Part shown: positions 23,204 through 35,102 of the stretch, one piece after another | How positions within the stretch are numbered: the stretch's first letter is position 1 | How the letters are laid out: every line of letters begins with the position of its first letter | NCBI GenBank assembly: GCA_963675135.1 | Contig: OY776129.1 | Coordinates: forward strand, 41,580,141-41,644,140 | DNA length: 64,000 nt | Origin: Galeopsis tetrahit | Lineage: Eukaryota; Streptophyta; Magnoliopsida; Lamiales; Lamiaceae | Reading direction: 5' to 3' | Position numbers and translations under genes: made by a program | The notes under the pieces: generated by a model | Told to the model about the DNA's origin: nothing | What the model saw: only the letters and a program-made list of their open reading frames with translations | Databases searched by the model: none

Positions 23204-25626
23204 CTAGTAGGGCACCCGTGCTAGCGCACGGCCTAATATGTTAAAAAAAGTTACGACATTTTAAATTTTAATTTTTTTTACAGTGTCATTTTATAATATT
23301 ACTAACTTATATTTTAAAAAATTTATATATTTTTATTTATTATTATAATTATAACATTAATTATTATTAACTCATATTATTATACTGAGTATTAAATAAA
23401 AAATTTAAAAATAAAAAAATTGGTATTTTTTTTTAATTTAATGATTTCTGCTTGAAATCCAATTAAATTAATATATTATATATAAATAAATATAGTTATA
23501 ATATTTATATTGACAATAAGTTAACATATAAACATATAAAATTAATGTCTAATATTGAAATATAAGTATATATGTTTATGATATATATGTCAAAATAATT
23601 AAATCATAATATTGAACAATATCGTAGTAATTCAATAACGGGTAAATCACATCCAATTAAATAATGCAATAATCTAATATCAAAAATAGTTTAACAGAAA
23701 ATAAAATCTTTAAAAAATGTAAAATTCAAATATTAAATTATTATAAAATTATACATACATAAAAACATCACAAAACACTACATTTTTTGTGATATTGCAA
23801 TTAATCACGGTTGTTGTCATGACATAATAAGATCTTCAAATCATGTCAATTTGTTATTCTAGACACAACTACATATAATTAATTATAACTAAATACAGGA
23901 TTATGTCAAAATATACCTACATAAGAAAACGATTGCCCCTAACTCTTATTAATAGACATATCATATGACACAATCAACTAAAATTGTCTACGTTGAAACT
24001 TGAAAGCAATCTAGAAGGATTCAATGTAGGTCTCGATATCAATGTTAATTGTACTACTTTCAATTATAACTCTAACTTCATGAACTTTATCACTCAACCT
24101 AGTTATAATCAACCTACAGATATAAAAAAATATTATATTATAAATTTAAAGATAAAACAAATGCATAATTTCAAATGCTAGAATAAAAAAAATAAGGAAA
24201 AATATTTAAAAATGACACAAACTTGGTTCCACTGCACAAGTCCCTTGAATGATTTATATTTCTCAATAACATTACCCGTGTTCCAATTTTAGATGTAGTC
24301 TATGACCAGTTACACTCGAATTCAAATTCATTATGAAGTTATAAATATATTATAGTAACAATTACATTACCAGAAATATGATAGTAATAAATTTTAAAAA
24401 ATTATATAAATTAATTGGAATTCAAAAATTTATTATTTGTATATAAAATAATTAAGCGAAAAGATCATTATTTATTCAAAAAATATTGATAAATAACATT
24501 ATTATTATTGAACTAAAACTCCAAATTTTAATTTTGGATCTACAAGATTATGAAAAATACACTTGCAACCCACATTCAAAGAATTATACTTGACAAATTT
24601 TACAAATTCAGTTTGAAAAAAAAAATTGTACTTCCTTTCTTCTTCAACTTAACTTTCCTTACATTCTCCATCACCAATTATGATCATTGCCAAAATTGAA
24701 CGAAAAAATATTTCTTTTGAATATGTATTCCAACGTAGATACGGAACAAACTACATTATAAATATAAAAAATAAAATGAATAAAAAACAATTAAAAATAA
24801 ATTGTTAACAGGTTAAAATCATAAATTTATTATCAATCGAAATTTACGAATAGATGAACTTGTTATGACACATGTGAATGAAGAGTCAAAATTTAGTGGA
24901 ATTAAACCTTGAACAGTCCTAAAACATTTAGAAATTGTACGACAATAAAAAATGAATCAAATTAAATATATACCTTACTCAATATATCGAGTTTGTTCAA
25001 GAATGAAGGAATCAAACAATCATACTTGTAAGTTGTAATAAACTTTTACATAAAAAGTAAACAATTCATCATAGTAAAATGTTGTATAATTATATTAAAT
25101 AATTTTGTTATTCCAAATAAAAGAATTTCATCCTTTACCAAACTTGTAAATTTAATTTTGAAAATTCAACTCCACAAACCATTGTTTTCCATCAAGTCTC
25201 TTAATAAATATTGATTGTGAAAAAACACCAATATACATCTCGTGAATCACTTCAAAAATGACATGTTATATTATATATATAAAAAAATTAATAGCGAAGT
25301 AAAATAATCATCAATATATTAAAATAATAAATAATATAACAATGTAAATTACAAATGTAGACAACACATACCATATCCTCACCGATAAATTGAAAAAAAA
25401 AATCATTGATAAAATAAATTTTCATACTTTCTCTTGAAAAAAATGTATTAGTATATTAAATAAAAAATATACCTATATAAATAGAAAATAAAAAAATTAT
25501 ATTAAATGATTAGTACAGTTACAAATAACACAAGAAACAGAGCCTTGAAGAAAGGTAAGGTCTCAAATAGACTCGAGTACATATAAGTACTCAAGTTGAC
25601 CTGATCAATTTTTTTTTTTTTTTTTG

Positions 25627-26292
25627 TAATTTTTTTCTGAAAAGTGTAAGTCATTATAATTAAAAAGTGTAACGCAATATTACTGAAAAGTGCAACACAT
25701 TTTTTAATGAAAAGTGTAAGTCACTAAAATTGAAAAGTGCAACACAATTTTTAATGAAAAATGTAAGTCATTATAACTAAAAAGTGTAACACAATATTAC
25801 TGAAAAGTGGAACACATTTTTTAATAAAAAATGTAAGTCATTATAACTAAAAAGTGCAACATAGTTTTTAATGAAAAGTGTAATTCATTATAACTAAAAA
25901 GTGCAATACAATATTACTCCCTCCGTCCATGAAAAGTAGTCTCATTGCCTTATAATCTTTGTCCATAAAATGTAGTCACATACGCTTTATGGAAACTATC
26001 ACCCTTCAACCATCACTTAATTACTCAAATTGTCATCAACTTTATTCACAAACAATCACTTTATTCACAATGGACCCCACAATACTCATACTTTATCTAC
26101 TTTTTTTTTTAAATATGTGTCCCACTCCAATGGGACTACATTTAATGGACGGATGTAGTATTAAAAAGTGCAAGTCAATATTACTGAAAAGTATAACACA
26201 ATTTTTAATGAAGAGGGTAAGTCACTATAATTGAAAAGTGCACCACAATTTTTAATGAAAAGTGTAAGACACTATAACTGAAAACTGCAACA
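25627..26292. repeat. Tandem array of 'aaaagtg(c/t)aa...' units
   Basis: Units alternate between gaaaagtgcaacacaatttt and aaaagtgtaagtcattataa with small variations. The array is split by the MITE at 25913-26162. Confidence 0.85.
25913..26162. mobile_element. Stowaway-like MITE nested in the tandem array
   Basis: Left end tactccctccgtccatgaaa and right end ttaatggacggatgtagta are inverted. The interior (caccatcacttaattactc-like strings, cactttattcacaatggacc) is the same family as the palindrome in CHX copy 2 intron 1. Confidence 0.85.
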
Positions 26293-26788
26293 CCATAAAA
26301 TTAATAATAATAATAAAAAAAAAAGTTGATCTGGTCAACTCGAGTTCTTATATGAACTCGAGTCTACAGTATACCAACTCTTGAAGAAACATTAGTCGAA
26401 TATACCTTAACATACACTGGTATGGCACCCGTGCTAACGCACGGCCATATAAATTAAAAAATGTTACTAACTTATATTAAAATTAAGTTATTATTTATGA
26501 TCTATTTATTTTATAATATCACTAACTTATATTAAAATTTATATATATCATTATTTATTATAATAATTATAATACTCCCTCTCATTCAAAATATATGACT
26601 TATATTAAAAATAAGAAGGAGTATTAATTATTTTTAACTCATATTTATCATACTATAACAAATTTTAAGAAGTAACAAAATTTATTTTTTTAAAATTTTG
26701 TAAATATATTTTTTAGATTAAATTATTTTTATTAGAATTTCAGTTAAATCGATATCTTATACTGTATATATCTAGGTATAATATTTAT

Positions 26789-28404
26789 TGTTGGGAATAA
26801 AATGATTTTGATCTAGATACCAAAACCCCTGAATGATGATGTACAAATTAGTTGAGATATGCTCAAGTTAGTGTTCAGGCAAGTTGTCCCAGAACACTTG
26901 AATATGTAGAATGCTTAAGTTAAAAATCTCAGAAATGTTGTGAGATTTTAGAGGTCAGGATAGTTGTCCAAAGCTACATGTTAGAAAGCTTGATAGGTAT
27001 TAAGTCTTAAGGCCAAAGGTGCTGAAGCATCAGGACAACTGAACAAGTGGACAACCAGGCTGAAGAGATCAAGAACACTGAAGCTGTGCTCTTAAATGCA
27101 AAAGATCTAGACAGTTGAAGTGCAAATGATCAAGAGAATTAACTGTCAAAAGCTTACAGAAGACACATTCAATGAAGCATTTATTGTCAATCATGCCTGA
27201 ACCAAGCATTGAAGACTTAGAGCATTAAAGAGTGAAGCATTGAATGAATATTGGAACATTCTAAAACTGCAGCAAGAATGATCAGGGAGCTTGTCCCATC
27301 TGACCGTTGGTTGAGTGTAGATTCTGCCACAAATCAACCTTGGAAAGTGTGCTTATTTGGAAACTGTCACAAGTCATCTCAGCCGCATTTTTCAGAAGTC
27401 AACACATTCATTCAAGCAACCATTGAAGAGCCCTTTTACACAGTGGATAAAAGGAAGTCAAGCTACTTAGCCGTTTCAATGTAGCTGCAAATAGAAATGT
27501 TTGAAATGCTATCTCTCCAACGGATAGTTGCTCAAACATGACTATATAAACAGAAGTGATCAAAGGGATTCAACATCCAACAATAAGCTATCAAACTCAT
27601 ATAAAGCTTTCAAAGGAAACCAAGCTATTCTCAAGTATTCCAAGTTTCCTGAATCACTTCAAGTCAGCTAAGCCAATCTTTGTAAACATCCTAGCTTAGC
27701 ATTGAGATATCCTAAGCCTTTACATCTGTTCTCATTGTAAAGGATATCTCTATTAGTTGGAACCAAACCTCAAACCTTATCTCATTTAGTGAAGAAGAGT
27801 GTTTGTTGTAGAAGTGAGGAGTTAAGGACTGTTAGAGTGAAACACAGTCTTAACTTAGAGAGATTGAGCACTAGGACTCAGATTATCCTAGGGATCAAAA
27901 CACTAAGAGAGTGTTGTTGATCAGTGCACCTTGGCACTATAAAACAAGCTAATTCCATTGTGAAGGAATTATCCTGTTCAATCAGGCAAAGTGGATGTAG
28001 GAGCTTGAGTCTCTGAACCACTATAAGATTGTGTGTCTTTTACTTACTGCACTCTTTATTGCATTCATATTCAAACATATTTCAAAGAGTAAAACTTGTA
28101 AGTTTAAGGAAAACTGTTTTGGACAAAGTCCCTGATAACTATATCTTTTCAGAAATTAACTTGGAGTATTTCTTTAAGTCAAAGCCCAACCACATTCCGC
28201 ACTTAGCAACTCTTTTAGATATTTAGCCAACTGATCACTCTTTAGTAATCAGTAGGACAAGTATCTATCAAAGTTCACACTCAGGCCAGTTGTGAGACAA
28301 CCTGCCTGATAAGACCAGTTTTGTTAAAAGAAAAGAATTTGCATACACAAGTGCATTCCCCCCCCCCCCCATACACTTGTGTTATACTCCACCAAGGACC
28401 AACA
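26789..28404 (+). repeat. 5' LTR of the Sirevirus
   Basis: 1616 bp, beginning TGTTGGGAATAAAATGATTT and ending ccaaggaccaaca. A TATA-like box (ctatataaacagaag, about 27542) would start the genomic RNA. A run of 13 C at 28358-28370 lies near the 3' end. Short ORFs in it are present in both LTRs and show no recognised domain. Confidence 0.96.
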
Positions 28405-28406
28405 AG

Positions 28407-28418
28407 TGGTATCAGAGC
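28407..28418 (+). other. Primer-binding site (initiator Met-tRNA)
   Basis: tggtatcagagc lies two bases after the LTR end. This is the standard plant copia site complementary to the 3' end of initiator methionine tRNA, which primes minus-strand DNA synthesis. Confidence 0.95.
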
Positions 28419-28549
28419 AGGGGTTCATAGACCACTGCTTCTGAAAATCCAAACTGATTTTCAAAATCACACTATTTACTGTGGTCACTGAACTGATCCA
28501 AAATTTCTGAAAAGCCTTTTTGTGTTCATCCTATATTACATCTGTTGAA

Positions 28550-30973
28550 ATGGCTAATAATGCAGTTCCAGAAGATGCTGTCAACAACATCAACAATATG
28601 GGTCCAAACCAAGTCAACCATATTTCTCATCACAAACTGCCAATGTTCTCAATTGAGAACTATGATTTCTGGAAAATCAGGATGAGAGCACATCTTGCAT
28701 GCCAGCATGATGAGATGCTTAAAGTCATCACTAGAGGGCCATACACATTTACTAAAGCAAATCCCAAGCTCACTGATGCTCAAATAGCTGATCCAAGGGA
28801 GTTGCTGCCAAAGGATGAAGATGACTTTACAGCTGAAGAAAGAAAAAGGCACAACCTGAACTACATTGCAATGAACACATTGTACCAGACAATTCCAGAT
28901 GCAGTGATGGGAAGAGTGTACCACTGCACATCAGCTAAAGAGATTTGGGACACCCTAGCACTTATGTGTGAAGGTACCCAAAAGATCAAGGAGAACAAGC
29001 TTCAAGTGGCTATCCAAAAATATGAACAATTCTCTATGGAAGCCAATGAAACCATTGATCATCTTGATGGCAGGTTTACTGACATCATGAATGAAATAAA
29101 CTCTCTTGGGAAGTTCTATGCCAAAAGAGAAGTTGCCTTGAAGATCTTGAGAAGTCTCACATCCAAGTGGGATATATATTCTGTCATGATGCAAAACACT
29201 AGCAATCTTGACAACATGCCAATGCAGCAAGTATTTTCTGAACTCAAGGCATATGAGTTTGATCTCAACAGAAAGAAGGTGCATGAAGAGCCATCCTCCT
29301 CAACCAAAGGTGTTGCCTTCAAAGCTGCTGAAACAGAAAAGAAGAATACTCAAAGGTCCTCTCAATCTGTTTCAAAATCTGAAATAAAGGAGGAGCTGGC
29401 ACTCATGGCTAGAAGATTTGAGAAGCTCAACTCCAGATTTGGTAGATACAAGAAGTTCTACCAAGACAACAGAACCAGAAGGAGATTCAACTCTCCTGAC
29501 ACCAAATCAGAGGACAAAGTCTCTGATGAAAAGAAAGAGGACAAGTATGCTGATAGAAAGAGATACAGCAAAGGTGAACCATCATCATCAAGGAGGAAGG
29601 AGTCCTCAAACAAGAAAAATGATGATGAAGATGTGTGTTACAACTGCCAGAAAAAGGGTCACTTTCAGTATGACTGTCCTGACCTCAGTGCAAAAGAAAG
29701 GAAAGAAAGGCAGACCAAAAGAGACAAGAGGCTGAACAGCAGAAAGGCTATGGTGGCTGGAGATTCAGCTAGTGAAGAAAGTGTCTACTCTTCTGATGAT
29801 GGACTATTCTCCAACAGTGACAGTGATGATGACTGTCAAATGGCATTTGAAAATAATGAGGTATGTTCATCTTCTAGCTCTTCCAGTTCTTCAAATAACA
29901 CACATGAGTCCAGTGAAATCCCCTTAAAACTCAACTTTGTAAAGTTATTTGAGGATTTCACCAGACTAAGAGAAGTATACAATATAGCACTTAGAGAAAA
30001 TGAGCTACTGAATTCAAAAGCTCAAACTCCCAACCTTCCTGAACCTGAGCTTGACATTAAATCAACTGAGTTGTATCAGCAGATTGTGAAAGAACTTGAG
30101 GAAGTGTCTCTCAAAGTCTCTGAACAACAAAAGTTGATTGATGATCAAGAACTGGCCTTGAGGAAAAAGGATTTTGATCTCAGAATTCTTCAGGCAAAAT
30201 TTGACAATCTCTCAAGTGAATTTGATACTCTAAAATTGAGTGAGGGGAGCTTAAAAATAAAAATGTCTGCCTTGAACAAATCTGCTAAGGCAATAGAGGA
30301 GATTCAAGGGTTTCAAAGACAATTTGCTCAAAAGGGTGGATTAGGCTATAATCCATGTGAACCCTCACCTGGTCTTAGCATTGCTTCATCAAGCAATTCT
30401 AAGATGACTTTTGTAAGATCAGTGGCACAGCAAAATGAAATTGAAGTAAATCAACCACTGATCAAGGATAAGGGTAAAGGAATTTTTATACCAACTCAGG
30501 TAATCAATGCACCTAAACCCACACCCTTGGAAAAGGTTAAAGGCATTGCTTACAGGAGGAATGAGGTTCAGAAAGGTAGAACCAATGGAAGGCCAACCTA
30601 TCTGAATCATCATCAGAAAAGTTGTCCAAAACCTATTCAGAAAAGGCCAACTCAAATGAGGAAACCTCAACTGAATGGATTAAGGCCAATCCCCTCTGAT
30701 AGGTATAAAACATTCAGGAAGCCTGGACCTTACTTGCCAAATGGAAAAGGCCATCCAAAAACCTATCCTCAAAAGTCTTATCCAGCTGCACCTAAGCTTA
30801 GTAACTTCAGGAGAAATGTCCCAAAGAAATTTACCAACTCTCCTAAACCTTACAAAGCTAACACTTATACACAGAGATCACCCAAGGCATTTAAGGGTCA
30901 AACTGTGTATGTAGATGTAAATGGAAACCAAGTCAGTCACTTTGAATCAATCAGAGTAATCAGGCAGATTTGA
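28550..30973 (+). CDS. Sirevirus Gag
   Basis: 807-residue Gag from the first ATG after the primer-binding site to TGA at 30971; the open frame itself reaches 30 bases further upstream without an ATG. The amino half has the copia gag fold (FSIENYDFWKIRMRAHL near residue 40, then the helical region ending in SELKAYEFDLNRKK). A CCHC zinc knuckle, CYNCQKKGHFQYDC, lies near residue 363. It is followed by an acidic, serine-rich stretch, a glutamate/lysine-rich helical region, and a long basic, proline-rich tail. Gag forms the virus-like particle and binds the RNA. The tail is longer than in most copia Gags, as in other Sireviruses. The frame continues past the TGA for 19 further codons in the same style and then meets a second TGA at 31031. 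Confidence 0.93.
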   Translation: MANNAVPEDAVNNINNMGPNQVNHISHHKLPMFSIENYDFWKIRMRAHLACQHDEMLKVITRGPYTFTKANPKLTDAQIADPRELLPKDEDDFTAEERKRHNLNYIAMNTLYQTIPDAVMGRVYHCTSAKEIWDTLALMCEGTQKIKENKLQVAIQKYEQFSMEANETIDHLDGRFTDIMNEINSLGKFYAKREVALKILRSLTSKWDIYSVMMQNTSNLDNMPMQQVFSELKAYEFDLNRKKVHEEPSSSTKGVAFKAAETEKKNTQRSSQSVSKSEIKEELALMARRFEKLNSRFGRYKKFYQDNRTRRRFNSPDTKSEDKVSDEKKEDKYADRKRYSKGEPSSSRRKESSNKKNDDEDVCYNCQKKGHFQYDCPDLSAKERKERQTKRDKRLNSRKAMVAGDSASEESVYSSDDGLFSNSDSDDDCQMAFENNEVCSSSSSSSSSNNTHESSEIPLKLNFVKLFEDFTRLREVYNIALRENELLNSKAQTPNLPEPELDIKSTELYQQIVKELEEVSLKVSEQQKLIDDQELALRKKDFDLRILQAKFDNLSSEFDTLKLSEGSLKIKMSALNKSAKAIEEIQGFQRQFAQKGGLGYNPCEPSPGLSIASSSNSKMTFVRSVAQQNEIEVNQPLIKDKGKGIFIPTQVINAPKPTPLEKVKGIAYRRNEVQKGRTNGRPTYLNHHQKSCPKPIQKRPTQMRKPQLNGLRPIPSDRYKTFRKPGPYLPNGKGHPKTYPQKSYPAAPKLSNFRRNVPKKFTNSPKPYKANTYTQRSPKAFKGQTVYVDVNGNQVSHFESIRVIRQI

Positions 30974-31029
30974 GTTCCAAAAGGTACAGCTAACCCTATA
31001 GGACCCAACACTCAAAGGGTACCTAAATT

Positions 31030-34000
31030 TTGACTTTGCAGGGCTGCAAGGACCACAAGAAGAAGAGAAGCATCAACAAGAAAACAGCATGGTACTTGGA
31101 TAGTGGATGTTCAAGACACATGACTGGAAATAAAGAGCTTCTCTCAGAGTTCATAGAAAAGGAGGGTCCTTCAGTAACCTTTGGAGACAACTCACAAGGG
31201 ATCACAAGAGGTTATAGTACATTAAACATTGGTAGTGTTAAAATTACTGATGTCTCATATGTCCTAGGCCTAAAATATAACTTGCTGTCTATAAGTCAAA
31301 TCTGTGATAAAGGTTTTTGTGTTGAATTTGCTCCTAATGAATGTACTATCAAGAACAAATCAACACAACAGGTGCTACTAACAGGGGTGAGAAAGGGAAA
31401 TGTCTATTTTGCAGATTGGAGCAAAACCCCTGAACCAGTTTGTCTTGTTGCCAAAAGCACAAAAGAGCAAAGCTGGCTGTGGCACAAGAGGCTGAATCAC
31501 CTGAACTTCAAAACCATCAACAAGATTGCAAGAAACTCTCTAGTTAAAGGGCTGCCAAATCAAGTGTTCACCAAAGAACACATATGCCAGCCATGTCAGG
31601 AAGGAAAGCAGATCAAAGCTTCATTCAAAGGAAAGCCTGTCATCTCAACTGAGAGAGTTCTTCAACTACTGCATATGGATTTATTTGGGCCAATTATCCC
31701 AGTAAGTATAAATGGAAGAAAATATGCTTTAGTTGTTGTTGATGATTTTTCCAGGTACACTTGGGTAGTATTCTTACTCAACAAGAAGGAGACTCAAGTC
31801 AAGTTACCTGAATTGATGATGAGACTAAGCAATGAAAAAGGCCTTAATATTGTCAAGATCAGATCAGACAAAGGCACTGAATTCATAAACTCATACATCA
31901 AAGAGTACTGCAGCAAGAATGGCATCACTCATGAAACCTCAGCAGCAAGAACACCTCAACAAAATGGGGTAGCTGAGAGAAGGAACAGGACCTTGAAAGA
32001 GGCAGCAAGAACCTTGATTGCTGAATCCAAACTGCCTAAAAGGTTCTGGGCTGAAGCCATTAGCACTGCATGCCACACACAAAACAGGTCCTTAATCACC
32101 AAAGGACAAGGTAAAACCCCATATCAAATATGGAAAGGTAGATTGCCCACTGTTGCATATTTTCACATATTTGGTTGTAAGTGTTTCATTCATAATAATG
32201 GGAAAGAGCAATTGAAAGCTTTTGACAGCAAAGCTGATGAAGGAATATTTGTTGGATATTCACAAATCAGCAAAGCTTACAGAGTTTACAATTGCAAAAC
32301 CCTTATTGTGGAAGAAACACCTCATGTTGTGTTTGATGAATCTATTAATGAGTTCAGGGATAGAAACCTGAATATTGATGAGATAACACAAAGAACAACC
32401 AGATTAAGGCTTCAAAGCAAGGAGACAGTGTTTGTAGATGTTGCCCAGCCTGAATTTTATGATTGTCAAAAACTGGACAACCTACCTGATGGCAATCAAC
32501 CGGGAGTCAACCAACCTGAAGGTGATATTGAACTGATTGATCCAATCCCAGTTCAAAACCAGGTAACAACTACCAATGAAGAAGCAGGCAATGCTGAGGT
32601 AGTTAATGGATCCAATATTCAAGGGGGAACCAATGAAAATGTCAACTCATCTGACAATGAGGACAACACCCCTGAATATGATCCTGAGCTTGATCCTTCA
32701 ATTAATTTTCCTGAATTTAATGAGTCTAGTGATCCAACCTCAGATGAGGACAGTCCTCCTGAAGGGATCAGGTCTAGAAGGACTTGGTTGCAAGACCACC
32801 CAACTAGCCTGATACTTGGTAATCCAAGTGAAGGGATCAAAACTAGAAGGTTTCATGGAGAAAGTGCCTTGTTTTGTTGTTTTCTTTCAGAAATAGAACC
32901 AGGAGATATTGAAGAAGCATTACAAGACACCAACTGGATCATAGCCATGCAAGAAGAGCTGAACCAGTTCACCAGAAATGAAGTATGGGAGCTGGTGGAT
33001 AGGCCAACTCATCAAGATGTCATTGGAACCAAATGGGTGTTCAAAAATAAGAAAAATGAAAATGACATCATTGTGAGGAACAAAGCAAGACTGGTGGCCA
33101 AGGGATATTGTCAATCTGAAGGGATTGATTATGATGAGACATTTGCTCCAGTGGCCAGACTTGAGGCAATCAGACTTTTCTTAGCATATGCAGCTCACAT
33201 GAGATTCAAGGTGTATCAAATGGATGTGAAGAGTGCTTTTCTAAATGGGGTGCTCAAGGAAGAAGTGTATGTTGAACAGCCCCCAGGCTTTGAAGAAGGA
33301 GACAAGGTGTACAGATTGAAGAAAGCCCTCTATGGCTTAAAACAAGCTCCAAGAGCTTGGTATGACACCTTATCACAGTTTCTTCTAGATCATGGTTTTG
33401 TCAAAGGCACTGTTGACAGAACTCTGTTCAGAATCTGTGAAGGAGATGATATCTTGTTAGTCCAAATCTATGTGGATGACATTATATTTGGATCTCCAAA
33501 TGAGAAGATGTGTGAAAAGTTCTCCAAACTCATGCAAAGCAAATTTGAGATGTCCATGATGGGATTGATGAATTTCTTCTTAGGACTTCAGGTCACTCAA
33601 TCAAAGAAGGGGATATTCATCAATCAGGCCAAGTATACAAGGGACATGATCAAAAAATTCGGATGTGCAACAAGCAAGCCAGTCAGAATTCCTATGAATA
33701 CTAACTGGAAGATGGATCCTGATGAAGGTGGAGAGTCAACCAACTCCACTAACTACAGAGGAATCATAGGATCATTGCTATATCTCACTGCAAGTAGGCC
33801 TGATATCACATTTGCAGTTGGAGTATGTGCAAGATTTCAGGCAAATCCAAAGAAGAGCCATCTTGATGCTGCCAAGAGAATCCTAAGATATCTCAAGGGA
33901 TCTGAGAATCTTGGATTGTGGTATCCAGCTGATGACAACATTGAGCTCACTGGATATTCAGATGCTGATTATGGAGGATGCAGAATTGACAGAAAGTCCA

Positions 34001-34425
34001 CCTCTGGAACATGTCAATTCTTGGGCAGCAAGCTTATCTCATGGTTCTCCAAGAAACAGAATACAGTTGCAACTTCAACAACTGAAGCAGAATATGTTGC
34101 AGCTGGAAGTTGTTGTGCTCAGATACTTTGGCTCAGGCAACAACTCAGAGACTACAAAGTCCTCACAAATGAAGTGCCAATATTCTGTGACAACAATAGT
34201 GCAATTGCCATTTCACAGAATCCAGTGCTCCACACCAGATGCAAGCATGTGGACATCAAGCATCACTTCATAAGGGATCATGTGGAGAAGAAAGATATCA
34301 AGCTTGTCAAAATCCACACTGATAAGCAAAAAGCTGATATTTTGACAAAGCCTCTAGCTGAAGCAAGGTTCTTAGAGTTGTCAGCTGAATTGGGGTTACT
34401 TGATCCAGGCAAAATGGAAAAATGA
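31030..34425 (+). CDS. Sirevirus Pol polyprotein (PR-IN-RT-RNase H)
   Basis: Uninterrupted frame of about 1131 codons. Protease has DSG near residue 24 ([14 protein letters not shown]). GAG-pre-integrase has [10 protein letters not shown] near 148. Integrase has HMDLFGP near 215, SDKGTEF near 279 and the glutamate in [11 protein letters not shown] near 315. Reverse transcriptase has KARLVAKGY and YVDDIIF near 814. RNase H has TTEAEYVAA and [11 protein letters not shown] near 1050 and ends at 34425. All catalytic residues visible by eye are present. There is no ATG at the start: the frame opens after a TAA at 31024 and is not the gag frame. Expression must therefore use recoding, splicing or internal initiation. 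The product would cut, copy and integrate the element. Confidence 0.94.
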   Translation: MTLQGCKDHKKKRSINKKTAWYLDSGCSRHMTGNKELLSEFIEKEGPSVTFGDNSQGITRGYSTLNIGSVKITDVSYVLGLKYNLLSISQICDKGFCVEFAPNECTIKNKSTQQVLLTGVRKGNVYFADWSKTPEPVCLVAKSTKEQSWLWHKRLNHLNFKTINKIARNSLVKGLPNQVFTKEHICQPCQEGKQIKASFKGKPVISTERVLQLLHMDLFGPIIPVSINGRKYALVVVDDFSRYTWVVFLLNKKETQVKLPELMMRLSNEKGLNIVKIRSDKGTEFINSYIKEYCSKNGITHETSAARTPQQNGVAERRNRTLKEAARTLIAESKLPKRFWAEAISTACHTQNRSLITKGQGKTPYQIWKGRLPTVAYFHIFGCKCFIHNNGKEQLKAFDSKADEGIFVGYSQISKAYRVYNCKTLIVEETPHVVFDESINEFRDRNLNIDEITQRTTRLRLQSKETVFVDVAQPEFYDCQKLDNLPDGNQPGVNQPEGDIELIDPIPVQNQVTTTNEEAGNAEVVNGSNIQGGTNENVNSSDNEDNTPEYDPELDPSINFPEFNESSDPTSDEDSPPEGIRSRRTWLQDHPTSLILGNPSEGIKTRRFHGESALFCCFLSEIEPGDIEEALQDTNWIIAMQEELNQFTRNEVWELVDRPTHQDVIGTKWVFKNKKNENDIIVRNKARLVAKGYCQSEGIDYDETFAPVARLEAIRLFLAYAAHMRFKVYQMDVKSAFLNGVLKEEVYVEQPPGFEEGDKVYRLKKALYGLKQAPRAWYDTLSQFLLDHGFVKGTVDRTLFRICEGDDILLVQIYVDDIIFGSPNEKMCEKFSKLMQSKFEMSMMGLMNFFLGLQVTQSKKGIFINQAKYTRDMIKKFGCATSKPVRIPMNTNWKMDPDEGGESTNSTNYRGIIGSLLYLTASRPDITFAVGVCARFQANPKKSHLDAAKRILRYLKGSENLGLWYPADDNIELTGYSDADYGGCRIDRKSTSGTCQFLGSKLISWFSKKQNTVATSTTEAEYVAAGSCCAQILWLRQQLRDYKVLTNEVPIFCDNNSAIAISQNPVLHTRCKHVDIKHHFIRDHVEKKDIKLVKIHTDKQKADILTKPLAEARFLELSAELGLLDPGKMEK

Positions 34426-34960
34426 GGAAAGAAAACTCATATGAAGGGGGAAGTTCATCAAAGTTGAACTTCAGCAAAATTGACCAACCTCACTGAAGTT
34501 GTAAGCCAAAGGGGGAAACTCAGCAAGGTTGTCCCTATGATGCTCAGCAATGTTGGTCAGGGGATCTGTCCAAGTGGGACCCAGTCAGCAACCTTGGGAC
34601 CCACTCAGGCAAGCTCATCAGGCAGTTTGACCTTCACAGAAACCAAAGCACATCTCAGGATGTTTGTCCGAGTTAATTAGATAATCATTGCTATTTTTAG
34701 CATTGATTAGACATTTAAGAGGTTTCTTGGTCTAAGAGTAGGCCATTTTAGGATGGAGTGTGCTATAAAGATTTTTACCACCAAAAAGGCAAATCAGCAT
34801 TTAATGCAGAAATCTTAATTGGGATTTCATGAATTCTTGAGCCTTCATCAAAACCATTAATTTGCATTAAACCTCCATCAAACCGCCTCAATCCCACTAC
34901 CACATATTATCCAATTGGTCAGACTTATTACCCACGGTTAGATTCTATTAACCAACGGTT
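34426..34960 (+). other. Spacer between pol and ORF3 with extra polypurine tracts
   Basis: Non-coding. It contains gaagggggaag (34443-34453) and aaagggggaaac (34507-34518), copies of the functional tract beside the 3' LTR. The aactcagcaa/gttgtcc-type wording repeats between them. No ORF of note. Confidence 0.7.
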
Positions 34961-35102
34961 AATAAACTCCCCACATATATAAACTCCTCACTTTTCACTA
35001 CCATCTTTACGCACTCAAAATTTCAAAAACCCTTAAGTCTTTCTTCATACTCTCAAACCTGCAATTCCTCCCCAAACACCTACCAAATCTCTCATATTAT
35101 CC
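34961..35102 (+). promoter_or_regulatory. Putative internal promoter and leader of ORF3
   Basis: A TATA-like box, tatataaa (34976-34983), is followed by a pyrimidine-rich, A/C-rich leader of about 90-120 bases with no ATG. The ORF3 start follows in a favourable context (ccATGGCacc). This layout matches ordinary plant class II promoters. Function is inferred. Confidence 0.5.

Larger units (their letters stand above)
25554..26379. mobile_element. Non-autonomous TIR element with an internal tandem array
   Basis: The ends are inverted over about 45 bp: gactcgagtacatataagta and agttgacctgatcaa on the left, ttgatctggtcaact and gttcttatatgaactcgagt on the right. The string cttgaagaaa occurs on both sides (25544-25553 and 26380-26389) and may be the target duplication. 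The interior is an array of aaaagtg(t/c)aa units and hosts a Stowaway-like MITE. Confidence 0.7.

Noticed and set aside
27251..27484. 77-codon ORF repeated at 40668-40901 (MEHSKTAARM...)
   Set aside because: It lies wholly in the Sirevirus LTRs and is duplicated only because the LTRs are. No domain or codon signal supports a gene.
28029..28226. 65-codon ORF identical at 41446-41643
   Set aside because: Same reason: LTR sequence near the end of the repeat, identical because of recent insertion.
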